A DNA stretch of 64,000 bases from CALECP01 sp964389925. GTDB lineage: Bacteria; Chloroflexota; Anaerolineae; Promineifilales; Promineifilaceae. The stretch spans positions 1-64,000 of the forward strand of contig CAYMGE010000013.1 in assembly GCA_964389925.1 (NCBI GenBank), read 5' to 3'. The position numbers and the translations under genes are program-made. Positions 9,527 through 17,218 of this stretch are shown here, one piece after another; position 1 is the first letter of the stretch, and every line of letters begins with the position of its first letter. The notes under the pieces were generated by a model. It ran no database searches. It saw only the letters and a program-made list of their open reading frames with translations, and had not been told where the DNA came from.

Positions 9527-9560
9527 AAAGAGCAGCTTCGATTTTGCGAAGCTGCTCTTT
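9527..9560 (+). terminator. Strong rho-independent terminator after the surface protein
   Basis: A perfect 14-bp stem (AAAGAGCAGCTTCG at 9527-9540, its complement at 9547-9560) closes a 6-base loop, with a T-rich continuation. Because the arms begin with AAAG and end with CTTT, the structure could work in both directions, but only the + strand gene is next to it. Confidence 0.9.
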
Positions 9561-10494
9561 CTATATTTTGGCACTTTTCGAGAAAAGAAGCGAACTGAAA
9601 TGGGTGTGTTTCATCTACATAAGAAGGGATTCTATTCGATAGGTACGAATGGGGGTCGGGGTCGCATCCGCCGTGTCGTACCGCCATTCGAGATTGAGGA
9701 GCGTTTGGATGTGGTTGAGCGACTGGTCGGTGTTAAACGGCTTGAGCATGAACACACCTCGTTGACGACCGTTCTGGAATAGAAAGTGCGAAGCGAACCA
9801 AAAACACGCCACCAAGATGTGAGAACAAAACAAACGCTGCGTTGACATTGGTAGCAAAACAGCCCGCACATGATGAGCGCAGCCCCAGCCGTAAGGGTTG
9901 ATGATTGTCGGTTCTGCATTTCTCTTTCGGTTGCCACATCGCTTATAAATCGCCACATTTCAACAAAACGCGACAAAACAAAACGCTGCGTTGATGTCCT
10001 TTGTGGTAAGATAGGGGAAAGTAAGTGAAATGCTTTGAGAGAACGTGAGTATTGGGAAAAGATCAGCCGATTATGTAATGCCTCGCATCGGCCGAATTAA
10101 AAGGCAAGTAGACCAGAACTGAACACAGCAAACGAACCCTTGACCGCAACACTGTGTGTCATGCGTTTGATGCAGTACACACGATTTACCAATGTTGATA
10201 AGCAGGTTGAAACGGAGATTTGTGTTTTGGGATTTGCAAATCTCAAAGCAACGACAGCGAAGAAATAACAGGCCATAGGTTTAACAGCCTATCACTTCAT
10301 AAAATGCAAGGGCATACTGACTGACTTTGGAGAGTGCGACAGTATGCCCAACATCACAGAACCGGGTGGGACGGCGTTTTTGCGCGTCTTCTGCTTTTCT
10401 GTTGTCAACAGTATAGCACGAGAGGCGCATCAAACGGAACAGCCTAGCACGCGCTCTTGCACAAAGCCTTAAATGTCGAAAGGGCGGAGCGTGC
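9561..10494. other. About 0.9 kb with no confident gene; internal repeats
   Basis: Several overlapping short frames occur here on both strands (for example 9615-9956 and 9632-9976, minus) but none shows a domain, a ribosome site or a match to neighbours, and they exclude each other. Two direct copies of a segment containing AACGCTGCGTTGA lie near 9834 and 9980. A 10-bp inverted repeat (10310-10319 with 10340-10349, loop 20) sits before the SPFH gene and could be a weak terminator or a leader structure. The region may hold a decayed element or a regulatory leader. Confidence 0.35.
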
Positions 10495-10515
10495 TTGCTA
10501 GATGTATCCACTTCT

Positions 10516-11523
10516 ATGAACATTGACAAACTCATCAACCTGATCGCGCTAGTGGCATGGATATTATTCACCGTCTACACGGTCGTCAATTTTATCCTCA
10601 TTGCCCGTCGCAAAGGGCTAGTACGAGCTGTCACGCGCCTCTTCACGCTGCGTTTTGTATTGCCGTTTGTGCTGACGATTGCCGCCGCCATTTTAAGCGC
10701 GGGGCTCGTTTTCATCGAGCCGCAAGAAAGCGGTGTTGTCATCTCAATTTTTCAGCGGCGCGGCTTTCGGGAAGAGCCGCTCGACTCTGGTTTGCATTGG
10801 AAGATTCCGCTGCTTGAACAGGTCATCATCTACCCCGTCTATTGGCAGACGTACACGATGTCGGGGCGCGTCTACGAGGGGCAACTTGACGGGAACGACG
10901 CGATTTTAGCGCGTACTTCGGACGGTCAGGAGGTTGCGCTCGATGCGTCGGTCGTCTATCGCATCGATGAGGAGCAGGTCGTGCAGGTGCATCTCGACTG
11001 GCAAGATCGCTATCAGGAGGATTTAGTTCGGCCGATTGTCCGCAGTATCGTCCGCTCCCAAGTCTCAGCCTTCACTGTCGATGAAGTCAACAGCCAAAAA
11101 CGCCAAAATCTCGAATCCGACCTCAACAACATTTTAGAAGAAGAGCTGGCGGTACGCGGCCTGATCCTCGATCAATTCTTGCTCCGCAACATCGCCTTCT
11201 CCCCCGAATACGCCGCCTCTGTCGAACAGAAACAGGTCGAACTCCAGCGCATCACCGAGAGCCAATACGAGGCCGATCAAATTCGGATCGTCGCGCAAGG
11301 GGAGGCCGACGCGCTCGAACTCATCAAAACCGCGCTTGCTGGCGACGACGATTTGCTGACCTACCGCTATATTGAAAAGTTATCTCCGCAAATTCAAGTG
11401 ATGTTGCTGCCCAACGACGCGCCGTTCCTCTTCCCGATTCCAACGCCACAACCGACACTGGCTGTAACCCAGACCGTCACAACCACTGTGACACCGACCC
11501 CCGCGGCTACGTCAACCCCATGA
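10516..11523 (+). CDS. SPFH/prohibitin-family membrane protein
   Basis: A band-7 protein of about 335 residues. Two hydrophobic helices (about 6-30 and 45-68) precede the SPFH domain, recognisable by IEPQESGVVISIFQRRG, DSGLHWKIPLLEQV and the helical stretch around EQKQVELQRITES and AQGEADALEL. Such proteins form large membrane-bound cages or scaffolds and organise membrane microdomains. The C-terminus is a low-complexity Thr/Pro tail. I use the ATG at 10516; a TTG at 10495 with a GGAG site 5 bases upstream is a real alternative. Its stop overlaps the next ATG (ATGA), so it heads a co-transcribed set of lipoproteins and exporters. Confidence 0.82.
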   Translation: MNIDKLINLIALVAWILFTVYTVVNFILIARRKGLVRAVTRLFTLRFVLPFVLTIAAAILSAGLVFIEPQESGVVISIFQRRGFREEPLDSGLHWKIPLLEQVIIYPVYWQTYTMSGRVYEGQLDGNDAILARTSDGQEVALDASVVYRIDEEQVVQVHLDWQDRYQEDLVRPIVRSIVRSQVSAFTVDEVNSQKRQNLESDLNNILEEELAVRGLILDQFLLRNIAFSPEYAASVEQKQVELQRITESQYEADQIRIVAQGEADALELIKTALAGDDDLLTYRYIEKLSPQIQVMLLPNDAPFLFPIPTPQPTLAVTQTVTTTVTPTPAATSTP

Positions 11524-14500
11524 TACGCGCCATCTTGCTTTGCCCCATCATCTTGCTTGCGTTGCTTGGCTGCCGTAGCACGCTATCAGCCGGCTGTCCA
11601 CCTGATTGTGTGAGTCTCAACCTGCGTGGGCGCGACCTGAGTAATCGCCAGCTTGCCGACACCGATTTGAGCGGCGCGGACTTGCGCGATGTGAAGCTGA
11701 CTGGTGCCAACTTGACCAACGCCATTCTCTCTGGCGCACAGTTGGGGAAGGCGAATCTGGAATCGGCCGATCTCACCAATGCCAATCTCGCCGGCGCAAT
11801 TCTGCCCGATGCGGCACTGAGCGGCGCAATCTTGGCAGGCACCGATCTCCGCAACGCCAACCTGAGCCTGACCACTCTCACGCGGGCCGACCTGACCCAA
11901 ACCCTGCTCGAAGGCACCAACTTTCAGCAGGCGATCTTAATCGGGGTCAACTTGAGCAATGTTGATTTGAGCGGGGTCAACTTTCAACAGGCCGACTTGC
12001 GCGGAGCTAACCTGAGCGGAGCCGACCTGAGCGGGGCTGACTTAGGCGGAGCCAACCTGCGCGGAGCCAACCTCAACGGCGCGATTTTGGTCGGCACAAC
12101 CTTTATCAATAGTGAAACGCCGACGCGAGCGAACGGAGTCACGCTCCAACAAGCGAATTTGTCGGGAGCCAATTTAGTCGGAGCTGAATTTCGTGGAGCC
12201 AGCTTTGTCAGTGCCAACTTGGACGGCGTTGTGTTTACTGAGGGCATTTTCAACGGCAGCAATATGAGCGACGCAACCTTGATCGGAGCCGATCTCACGG
12301 CGGGTCTGTTGAGCGGCGTCGATTTCTCAGAGGCGACGCTTGCCAGTGCAAACCTAAACGGAACGACCCTCACTGGTGCGACGATGCTCTTTACCGATCT
12401 GACCGCAACGAGCTTGGGCAGCACCAACATGGACGGGGCTGACCTGACCGGCGCGACCTTTGCCGACTCGTCGCTCAACGGGGTCGTCCTGCAACAGCTT
12501 GTCTTGCGCGACTTCGACTTTAGCGGCGTTGATCTACGCAACGTCGATCTGAGCGGCGCGGACATTACGGGCGCGACCTTTGCCGATGCCAATTTGACGG
12601 GAGCGCAACTGGTTGGGGTGACGGCGGCCGAAACCGACTTCTCCAACGCTGACCTGTCGGCCGCAAATCTAACCAACGCGACGCTAACCAACGCCGACTT
12701 GACGTTGACCAAACTCATCAGCGCAACTTTGCAGTCAACCGATTTGACAGGAGCCGACCTGAGCGGCGCAAACCTAAGCCTTGCCACGCTACAACAGGCG
12801 ATTATCGCCGACACGACGTTCACGGGCGCGACCCTGACGGGAGCCGACATTGCCGACACCAATCTCTCTGGCGTAGACCTGAGCGAAGTAGAGCTTGACA
12901 CCGCCAATCTGCGCGGCTCGACACTACTGCAAATCAATCTGAGCGGGGCAAATTTATCTGGCACATCGCTCGTCGAGGCCGATTTGCGCGAGGCAGATTT
13001 GTCTGGTTCGACGCTGATCGGGGTCAACTTTGCTGGTCTCGATTTGAGCGGCATCGACCTGAGCGGGGTTGATCTGCGCGAGGCCAATTTGAACCGTACC
13101 GTATTGGAAGGCGCAAATTTGAGCAACGCGACGCTGATCTCGGCCACGTTGACGGGCGCAAATTTGACCGACGCGATCCTCACAACGACCAATCTGACCA
13201 ATGCCCAGCTCGATAATGCACAACTCGACGGTGCAAATCTCGAAGGCGCGACGCTCGACGCAACCAGTTGGCAGGGGGCGACGCTGGAAAACGCCATCTT
13301 GCGCGGCGTGCGTCTCGACGAGGCGGATTTGAGCGGCGTACAGCTAATGGGGGTCGATCTGACACAAGCCTCACTGCAAAATGCTGTTCTGACAAGTGCG
13401 GACATGCGTGGTGCAATGCTCGATCAGGCCAATCTGACGGGGACGGATCTCTCTCAGCTCAACTTGAGCGAGACGAGCCTCATCGATACCGTCCTGCATG
13501 AGACAACGCTATTCAATACCAACTTGAACGCGGCGGATGCGACTTCGGCCGATTTTTCCAACGCCACCATCACCAGCACAACCCTCCGCGACACCATCTT
13601 GACCGCTGCCACGTTCCGCAACGCCACCGTCGAGCGCACCGATTTGACGCTTGCGGCCGATTTGAGCGGCTCCGTCTGGGATGGTTCCCAGCTAATCGGC
13701 CTCTCGTTCGCCAACTTCGCGCTCTCCGATGTCAATTGGGACGGTGTGCAGATCGTTGATGGCGACTTTAACGGGGCTGATCTGAGCGGGGTGGGGCTGA
13801 GTTCGGCCGATTTAACCAACACCCGCTGGGTCGCTGTCACCCTCGACGACGTGACTCTGAGCAACGCCACTCTCATCACCGCCACGCTTAGCGCGGCGAC
13901 TATCCGCGACAGCAATCTGCGCCGCGCCAACTTGAGTTCGGCCGATCTCAGCCAAAGCGAACTAGACGGGGTCGATCTCAGCGGCGCAAACCTCACAGAC
14001 GCATTGCTGACCGGTGCAACTCTCACCGCCGTCGATTTGACCAACGCCACATTGCGCGGCGCAGATTTGAGCGATACCCAACTCAGCGACCTGATTTTGC
14101 AGGATGCCGACTTGACCGCCGTGCAGCTTTTCGGGGTTGACCTCTCTAGCTTTGAGCTGACGGGCGCGACGCTGATTAGCGCAACCCTCACCAACGCCCA
14201 ACTTGTCGAGGTCGATTTGAGCGACGCACTGCTCGAAGGGATCGACCTACGCGGTGCTGATTTGACCCGCGCCACGCTGAGTGGGGCAGCGTTCGCCAAC
14301 GGTGATCTCAGCCGCGCCCTCTTTGTTGAGGCGTTGCTGGACAGTGCCGATCTGTCGGGCGCGATTTTGCGTTCGGCCGATCTCACGAGGGCCGATTTAA
14401 CCAAAGCCGACTTAACGGGAGCCAACCTGCGACAGGCGATTCTCACCGACGCATTGCTAGACGGCGCACGCTACGACGAACGCACCATCTGGCCGACGGG

Positions 14501-14546
14501 GTTTGAGCCGCCCGCCACGCTTATTTTAGTCACGGAAGAAGAGTAA
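11520..14546 (+). CDS. Giant pentapeptide-repeat lipoprotein (1008 aa)
   Basis: The N-terminus is a lipoprotein signal ending in the lipobox LALLGC (Cys 18), followed by a short Cys-containing segment (SAGCPPDC). Nearly everything after residue 45 is tandem A(D/N)LxG-type pentapeptides, by count about 185-190 repeats, or some 47 coils of a right-handed quadrilateral beta-helix. That would be a rod of over 200 angstroms if unbroken (my estimate from 4.8 angstroms per coil). It is far longer than common pentapeptide proteins. A short non-repeat tail closes it. Export by Sec and lipid anchoring are predicted. It overlaps the SPFH gene by 4 bases and is 1 base from the next gene. The role is unknown; a spacer or scaffold outside the membrane is a guess. 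Confidence 0.88.
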   Translation: MIRAILLCPIILLALLGCRSTLSAGCPPDCVSLNLRGRDLSNRQLADTDLSGADLRDVKLTGANLTNAILSGAQLGKANLESADLTNANLAGAILPDAALSGAILAGTDLRNANLSLTTLTRADLTQTLLEGTNFQQAILIGVNLSNVDLSGVNFQQADLRGANLSGADLSGADLGGANLRGANLNGAILVGTTFINSETPTRANGVTLQQANLSGANLVGAEFRGASFVSANLDGVVFTEGIFNGSNMSDATLIGADLTAGLLSGVDFSEATLASANLNGTTLTGATMLFTDLTATSLGSTNMDGADLTGATFADSSLNGVVLQQLVLRDFDFSGVDLRNVDLSGADITGATFADANLTGAQLVGVTAAETDFSNADLSAANLTNATLTNADLTLTKLISATLQSTDLTGADLSGANLSLATLQQAIIADTTFTGATLTGADIADTNLSGVDLSEVELDTANLRGSTLLQINLSGANLSGTSLVEADLREADLSGSTLIGVNFAGLDLSGIDLSGVDLREANLNRTVLEGANLSNATLISATLTGANLTDAILTTTNLTNAQLDNAQLDGANLEGATLDATSWQGATLENAILRGVRLDEADLSGVQLMGVDLTQASLQNAVLTSADMRGAMLDQANLTGTDLSQLNLSETSLIDTVLHETTLFNTNLNAADATSADFSNATITSTTLRDTILTAATFRNATVERTDLTLAADLSGSVWDGSQLIGLSFANFALSDVNWDGVQIVDGDFNGADLSGVGLSSADLTNTRWVAVTLDDVTLSNATLITATLSAATIRDSNLRRANLSSADLSQSELDGVDLSGANLTDALLTGATLTAVDLTNATLRGADLSDTQLSDLILQDADLTAVQLFGVDLSSFELTGATLISATLTNAQLVEVDLSDALLEGIDLRGADLTRATLSGAAFANGDLSRALFVEALLDSADLSGAILRSADLTRADLTKADLTGANLRQAILTDALLDGARYDERTIWPTGFEPPATLILVTEEE

Positions 14547-14547
14547 T

Positions 14548-15657
14548 ATGCGCCGTATCCTCTTGCTCTTTGTACTGCTGACAGGCTGCTCGTTGCTGCC
14601 GCCGCGCCAAACGACCATCAAAGTTGGTCTGCTCGTTCCGCTGACAGGCCCCGCGGCTTCCTTTGGCATCGAGACCAAACATATCGCAGAAATGTCAATC
14701 GCTGAATGGAACGCAACGGCCGAAACGCCCATCGTCCTGATCGTGCGCGACAGTGTTCTTGAACCACGCACCGCCTTTCGAGAGGCGATTGATCTCGCCG
14801 TCAACGAGCAGATCGACGTGCTGATCGGCCCCGTTTTCAGCAACGCCGCCTTGCCCGTCTCCAATGTCATGCAGGAACTCGGCGTACCGATGCTCACCCC
14901 CACCGCTAGCAATGCCGAAATTACGCGCAACAAGTCGTTTATCTTTCGCATGATCGCCCCCGACACGCTACAAGGGCGCGTGCTGGCGGAGGTCGTGCGT
15001 GATGAGTTGGGCGCGTCGCGCAGCACCGCGCTCTATCCCATTCGTAACCTCTATGCGGCGGGGTTGACCGACGTGTTTTCCGCCCGCTTTGTCGAATTAG
15101 GGGGAGAAGTCGTCGCCACCGAGACCTATCAGCGCGGACAGAGCAAGTTCACCGCCACGCTTCAGCGTATCGTCGCGGCCGAACCCGATGTCGTCCTGCT
15201 GCCAAACGGGTTGATCGACGCTGTGCCACAGGCGCAAACGCTGCGCGAATTGGGGTACGACGGCCTCATTTTGGGCGCGGATAGTTGGGGAAACGTTCCT
15301 GAAGCGGATTATCAGGCGTTGGACAACAGCTACTTTAGCCAGCTTCAGCTTGCGGAGGTGACACAGCCCGCCGCCCAAGCGTTTCAGCAGGCGTATGAAG
15401 CGCGTTACGATGAGCCGCTTTCGGCCGAATGGGCGCTCACCTACGACACCTTCCAGATGCTCTTTCAAGCCCTAGAAATGGGACGCGACCGCACCACCAT
15501 CCGCGCCGCCCTCAGCCAAATCACCACATTCGAGGGAGCCAGTGGCAGTGCAACCTTTGACGCAAACGGCGACCCGCTGCGCCCTGTTAACATCTATCAA
15601 ATCAGCAACGGCGCACTCACCTCCGTTGGCGCATTCACACCGGCCGATGATGAATAA
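14548..15657 (+). CDS. Substrate-binding lipoprotein, branched-chain amino-acid (LivJ/peripla_BP_6) type
   Basis: A 369-residue type I periplasmic-binding-fold lipoprotein. The signal ends in LLTGC (Cys 14). The mature part starts with the family-typical KVGLLVPLTGPAASFGIE segment and continues through VLIGPVFSNAALPV and LTPTASNAEITR, matching Leu/Ile/Val- or amide-binding proteins. No LivHMGF transporter genes are nearby; instead it lies between two pentapeptide-repeat lipoproteins, 1 base after the first. It may therefore serve as a receptor for the exporter locus rather than for uptake, which is inference. Complete in length. Confidence 0.85.
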   Translation: MRRILLLFVLLTGCSLLPPRQTTIKVGLLVPLTGPAASFGIETKHIAEMSIAEWNATAETPIVLIVRDSVLEPRTAFREAIDLAVNEQIDVLIGPVFSNAALPVSNVMQELGVPMLTPTASNAEITRNKSFIFRMIAPDTLQGRVLAEVVRDELGASRSTALYPIRNLYAAGLTDVFSARFVELGGEVVATETYQRGQSKFTATLQRIVAAEPDVVLLPNGLIDAVPQAQTLRELGYDGLILGADSWGNVPEADYQALDNSYFSQLQLAEVTQPAAQAFQQAYEARYDEPLSAEWALTYDTFQMLFQALEMGRDRTTIRAALSQITTFEGASGSATFDANGDPLRPVNIYQISNGALTSVGAFTPADDE

Positions 15658-15705
15658 AGGTGATCGATTGCGCTCTCTGCGCCCCTCTGCGTCTCCTCTG
15701 AAAAT

Positions 15706-15735
15706 AAGGATGAAGGATGAAGGATGAAGGATGAA
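15706..15735. repeat. Tandem AAGGATG-type repeat
   Basis: Four near-perfect tandem units of AGGATGA follow the binding-protein gene. The same unit builds the palindromic insertions in three NRPS adenylation domains (28734, 38788 and 46068). Here it is intergenic and lacks the opposite arm, apart from a loose GCATCCT further on. Confidence 0.6.
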
Positions 15736-15834
15736 AGAAGAGAGCATCCTGTCATTTTCATGCCTTGTTGGTGGGCATCCGCCCGTGTGAACTCCTTTAC
15801 GAAACTCTGCGATACCGCTTTCTTATACCAGATA

Positions 15835-16782
15835 ATGCTAAAAACATTTGCATGGCTCCTCCTTCCGCTTCTGCTGCTCGGCTGCTCTAGCCGCCTACCG
15901 TCAGGCTGCCCGCCCAATTGCATCGGTGCAAACCTCCAGCGCAAGGCGTTTGAAGACCTCACGCTCGAAAACGCCATCATGCTCGAAGCTGACATGCGGC
16001 GCACCAACCTGCGCGGCGCGTCCTTTCGCGGGGTCGATCTGAGCGGCGCGGCGATGACGCAGGCGCGGATGGAAAACGTGACGCTTGTCGCGGTCATTTT
16101 GACGGGGGCCGATTTGCAGGATGCCGACCTCAAAGGCGGAACGCTGCGTAGCGTCGATTTGACGGGGGCCGATTTGGAAGGGGCTGACCTGAGCGGCATC
16201 GACCTGCGAAACGATGTCTTTCTGGCGGGTAGTTCGCTCAAAGAGGCGACGCTAATCGGCGCAAATTTGCAGGGGCTTGACCTGAGCGGCGTTGACTTCA
16301 CGGGAGCCGATCTCAGCGGAGCCGACTTGGGCGCGGCCGACATGAGCGGTCTGTGGATGACGGGCGCGATTTTGCGCGGCGCAAACTTACGCGGCGCAAA
16401 CTTGCAGGGGGCGTGGCTCAACGTGGCGAATCTCGCTGGAGCCGACCTCCGCGATGCCGACCTACGCGGCGCGTCCTTCTTTGGCTCTGATCTCGCCTCC
16501 GCCCAACTGATCAACAGCCAGCTTGTGGGAGCCAACCTAATCGGCGCAAACCTGAGCGGCGTGGATGTGCGTGGTGCCGATCTGCGCGGCGCGGCCGTCA
16601 TCGCCATACCAGAAGAGACTCTGCGCGAAAACCAAGATGATCCCCTATTAGCGACGATGGAAGATGCCGATTGGGAGCTTGTTAGTAAAGGGGACACCGC
16701 ATTCAACGGCGCAATTTCTGACGAATCAACCGTTTGGCCGCTCGACTACACGCCGCCGTCTGCGGGGGAAGCGAGCCGATAA
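15835..16782 (+). CDS. Second pentapeptide-repeat lipoprotein
   Basis: A 315-residue relative of the protein at 11520. The ATG at 15835 begins a lipoprotein signal with lipobox LLLGC (Cys 17), then SGCPPNC, mirroring SGCPPDC in the larger paralogue, then about 45 pentapeptide repeats to residue 255. The tail ends in TVWPLDYTPPSAG, matching TIWPTGFEPPA in the larger protein, so the two share both capping ends. An upstream GTG/ATG reading at 15724 would start inside a tandem repeat and is rejected. The ORF ends 1 base before the next start. Likely exported and lipid-anchored; function unknown. Confidence 0.85.
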   Translation: MLKTFAWLLLPLLLLGCSSRLPSGCPPNCIGANLQRKAFEDLTLENAIMLEADMRRTNLRGASFRGVDLSGAAMTQARMENVTLVAVILTGADLQDADLKGGTLRSVDLTGADLEGADLSGIDLRNDVFLAGSSLKEATLIGANLQGLDLSGVDFTGADLSGADLGAADMSGLWMTGAILRGANLRGANLQGAWLNVANLAGADLRDADLRGASFFGSDLASAQLINSQLVGANLIGANLSGVDVRGADLRGAAVIAIPEETLRENQDDPLLATMEDADWELVSKGDTAFNGAISDESTVWPLDYTPPSAGEASR

Positions 16783-16783
16783 T

Positions 16784-17218
16784 ATGACAACTTCCTTCTC
16801 CCGCACCATCCGCTCACTCGACGATAATCGCGTCAATCCGCTGATCGCGTGGCTGCTCGTCCTGCTGGTGATTTGGCTATTGTGGAGCAGTTGGCTGGTG
16901 TGGGGGCGTATTCCTGTTTTTGCATCGGCCGAAATCGACGAAATCACGACCAGCGGCTTAGTCCAAGTGACGCTACCGACCGATCAACAAGGCGTTGTGC
17001 GCCCCGGTCAAGAAGCCGTCATTCAGCTAACGGCGGGCGAGTGCGTAAACGGGGTCGTTTATGATGTGGAACAATCGGCCGAAAACGCCCCTCTCACCGT
17101 CACCATTTTGCCCCGCGATCCCTTGCCCAACAGCGACACGCTCGACGGCAACATCACCATCCAGACGGCACGCCTCGCCCCCCTGCGTCTGCTCTTAATC
17201 ACCCTGCAATCCCGATGA
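16784..17218 (+). CDS. Short HlyD-like membrane-fusion protein
   Basis: A 144-residue protein with a cytoplasmic N-terminus, one transmembrane helix (about 20-42) and a beta-rich extracytoplasmic part with the HlyD-type strand pattern around VVRPGQEAVIQL. It lacks the long coiled coil of full HlyD proteins. Such small adaptor proteins accompany peptidase-type ABC exporters, and the next gene is exactly that, overlapping by 4 bases (ATGA). The ATG at 16784 is chosen because the family begins shortly before the membrane helix; the longer frame from 16664 would overlap the preceding gene. It likely couples the exporters to the cell envelope. The assignment rests on the fold pattern and context. 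Confidence 0.68.
   Translation: MTTSFSRTIRSLDDNRVNPLIAWLLVLLVIWLLWSSWLVWGRIPVFASAEIDEITTSGLVQVTLPTDQQGVVRPGQEAVIQLTAGECVNGVVYDVEQSAENAPLTVTILPRDPLPNSDTLDGNITIQTARLAPLRLLLITLQSR

Noticed and set aside
11984..13405. 473-codon open frame on the minus strand
   Set aside because: It is antisense to the pentapeptide-repeat gene, and its Ser/Ala/Pro/Arg-rich periodic composition is the mirror of the repeat codons; the same holds for 13454-14446.
11600..14500. Regular DNA periodicity looking like a repeat array or CRISPR
   Set aside because: The 15-base rhythm comes from pentapeptide codons; units vary and there are no constant repeats with unique spacers.
15724..15834. Longer N-terminus for the second pentapeptide lipoprotein
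   Set aside because: It would begin in a tandem repeat and bury the lipoprotein signal, which starts well at 15835.
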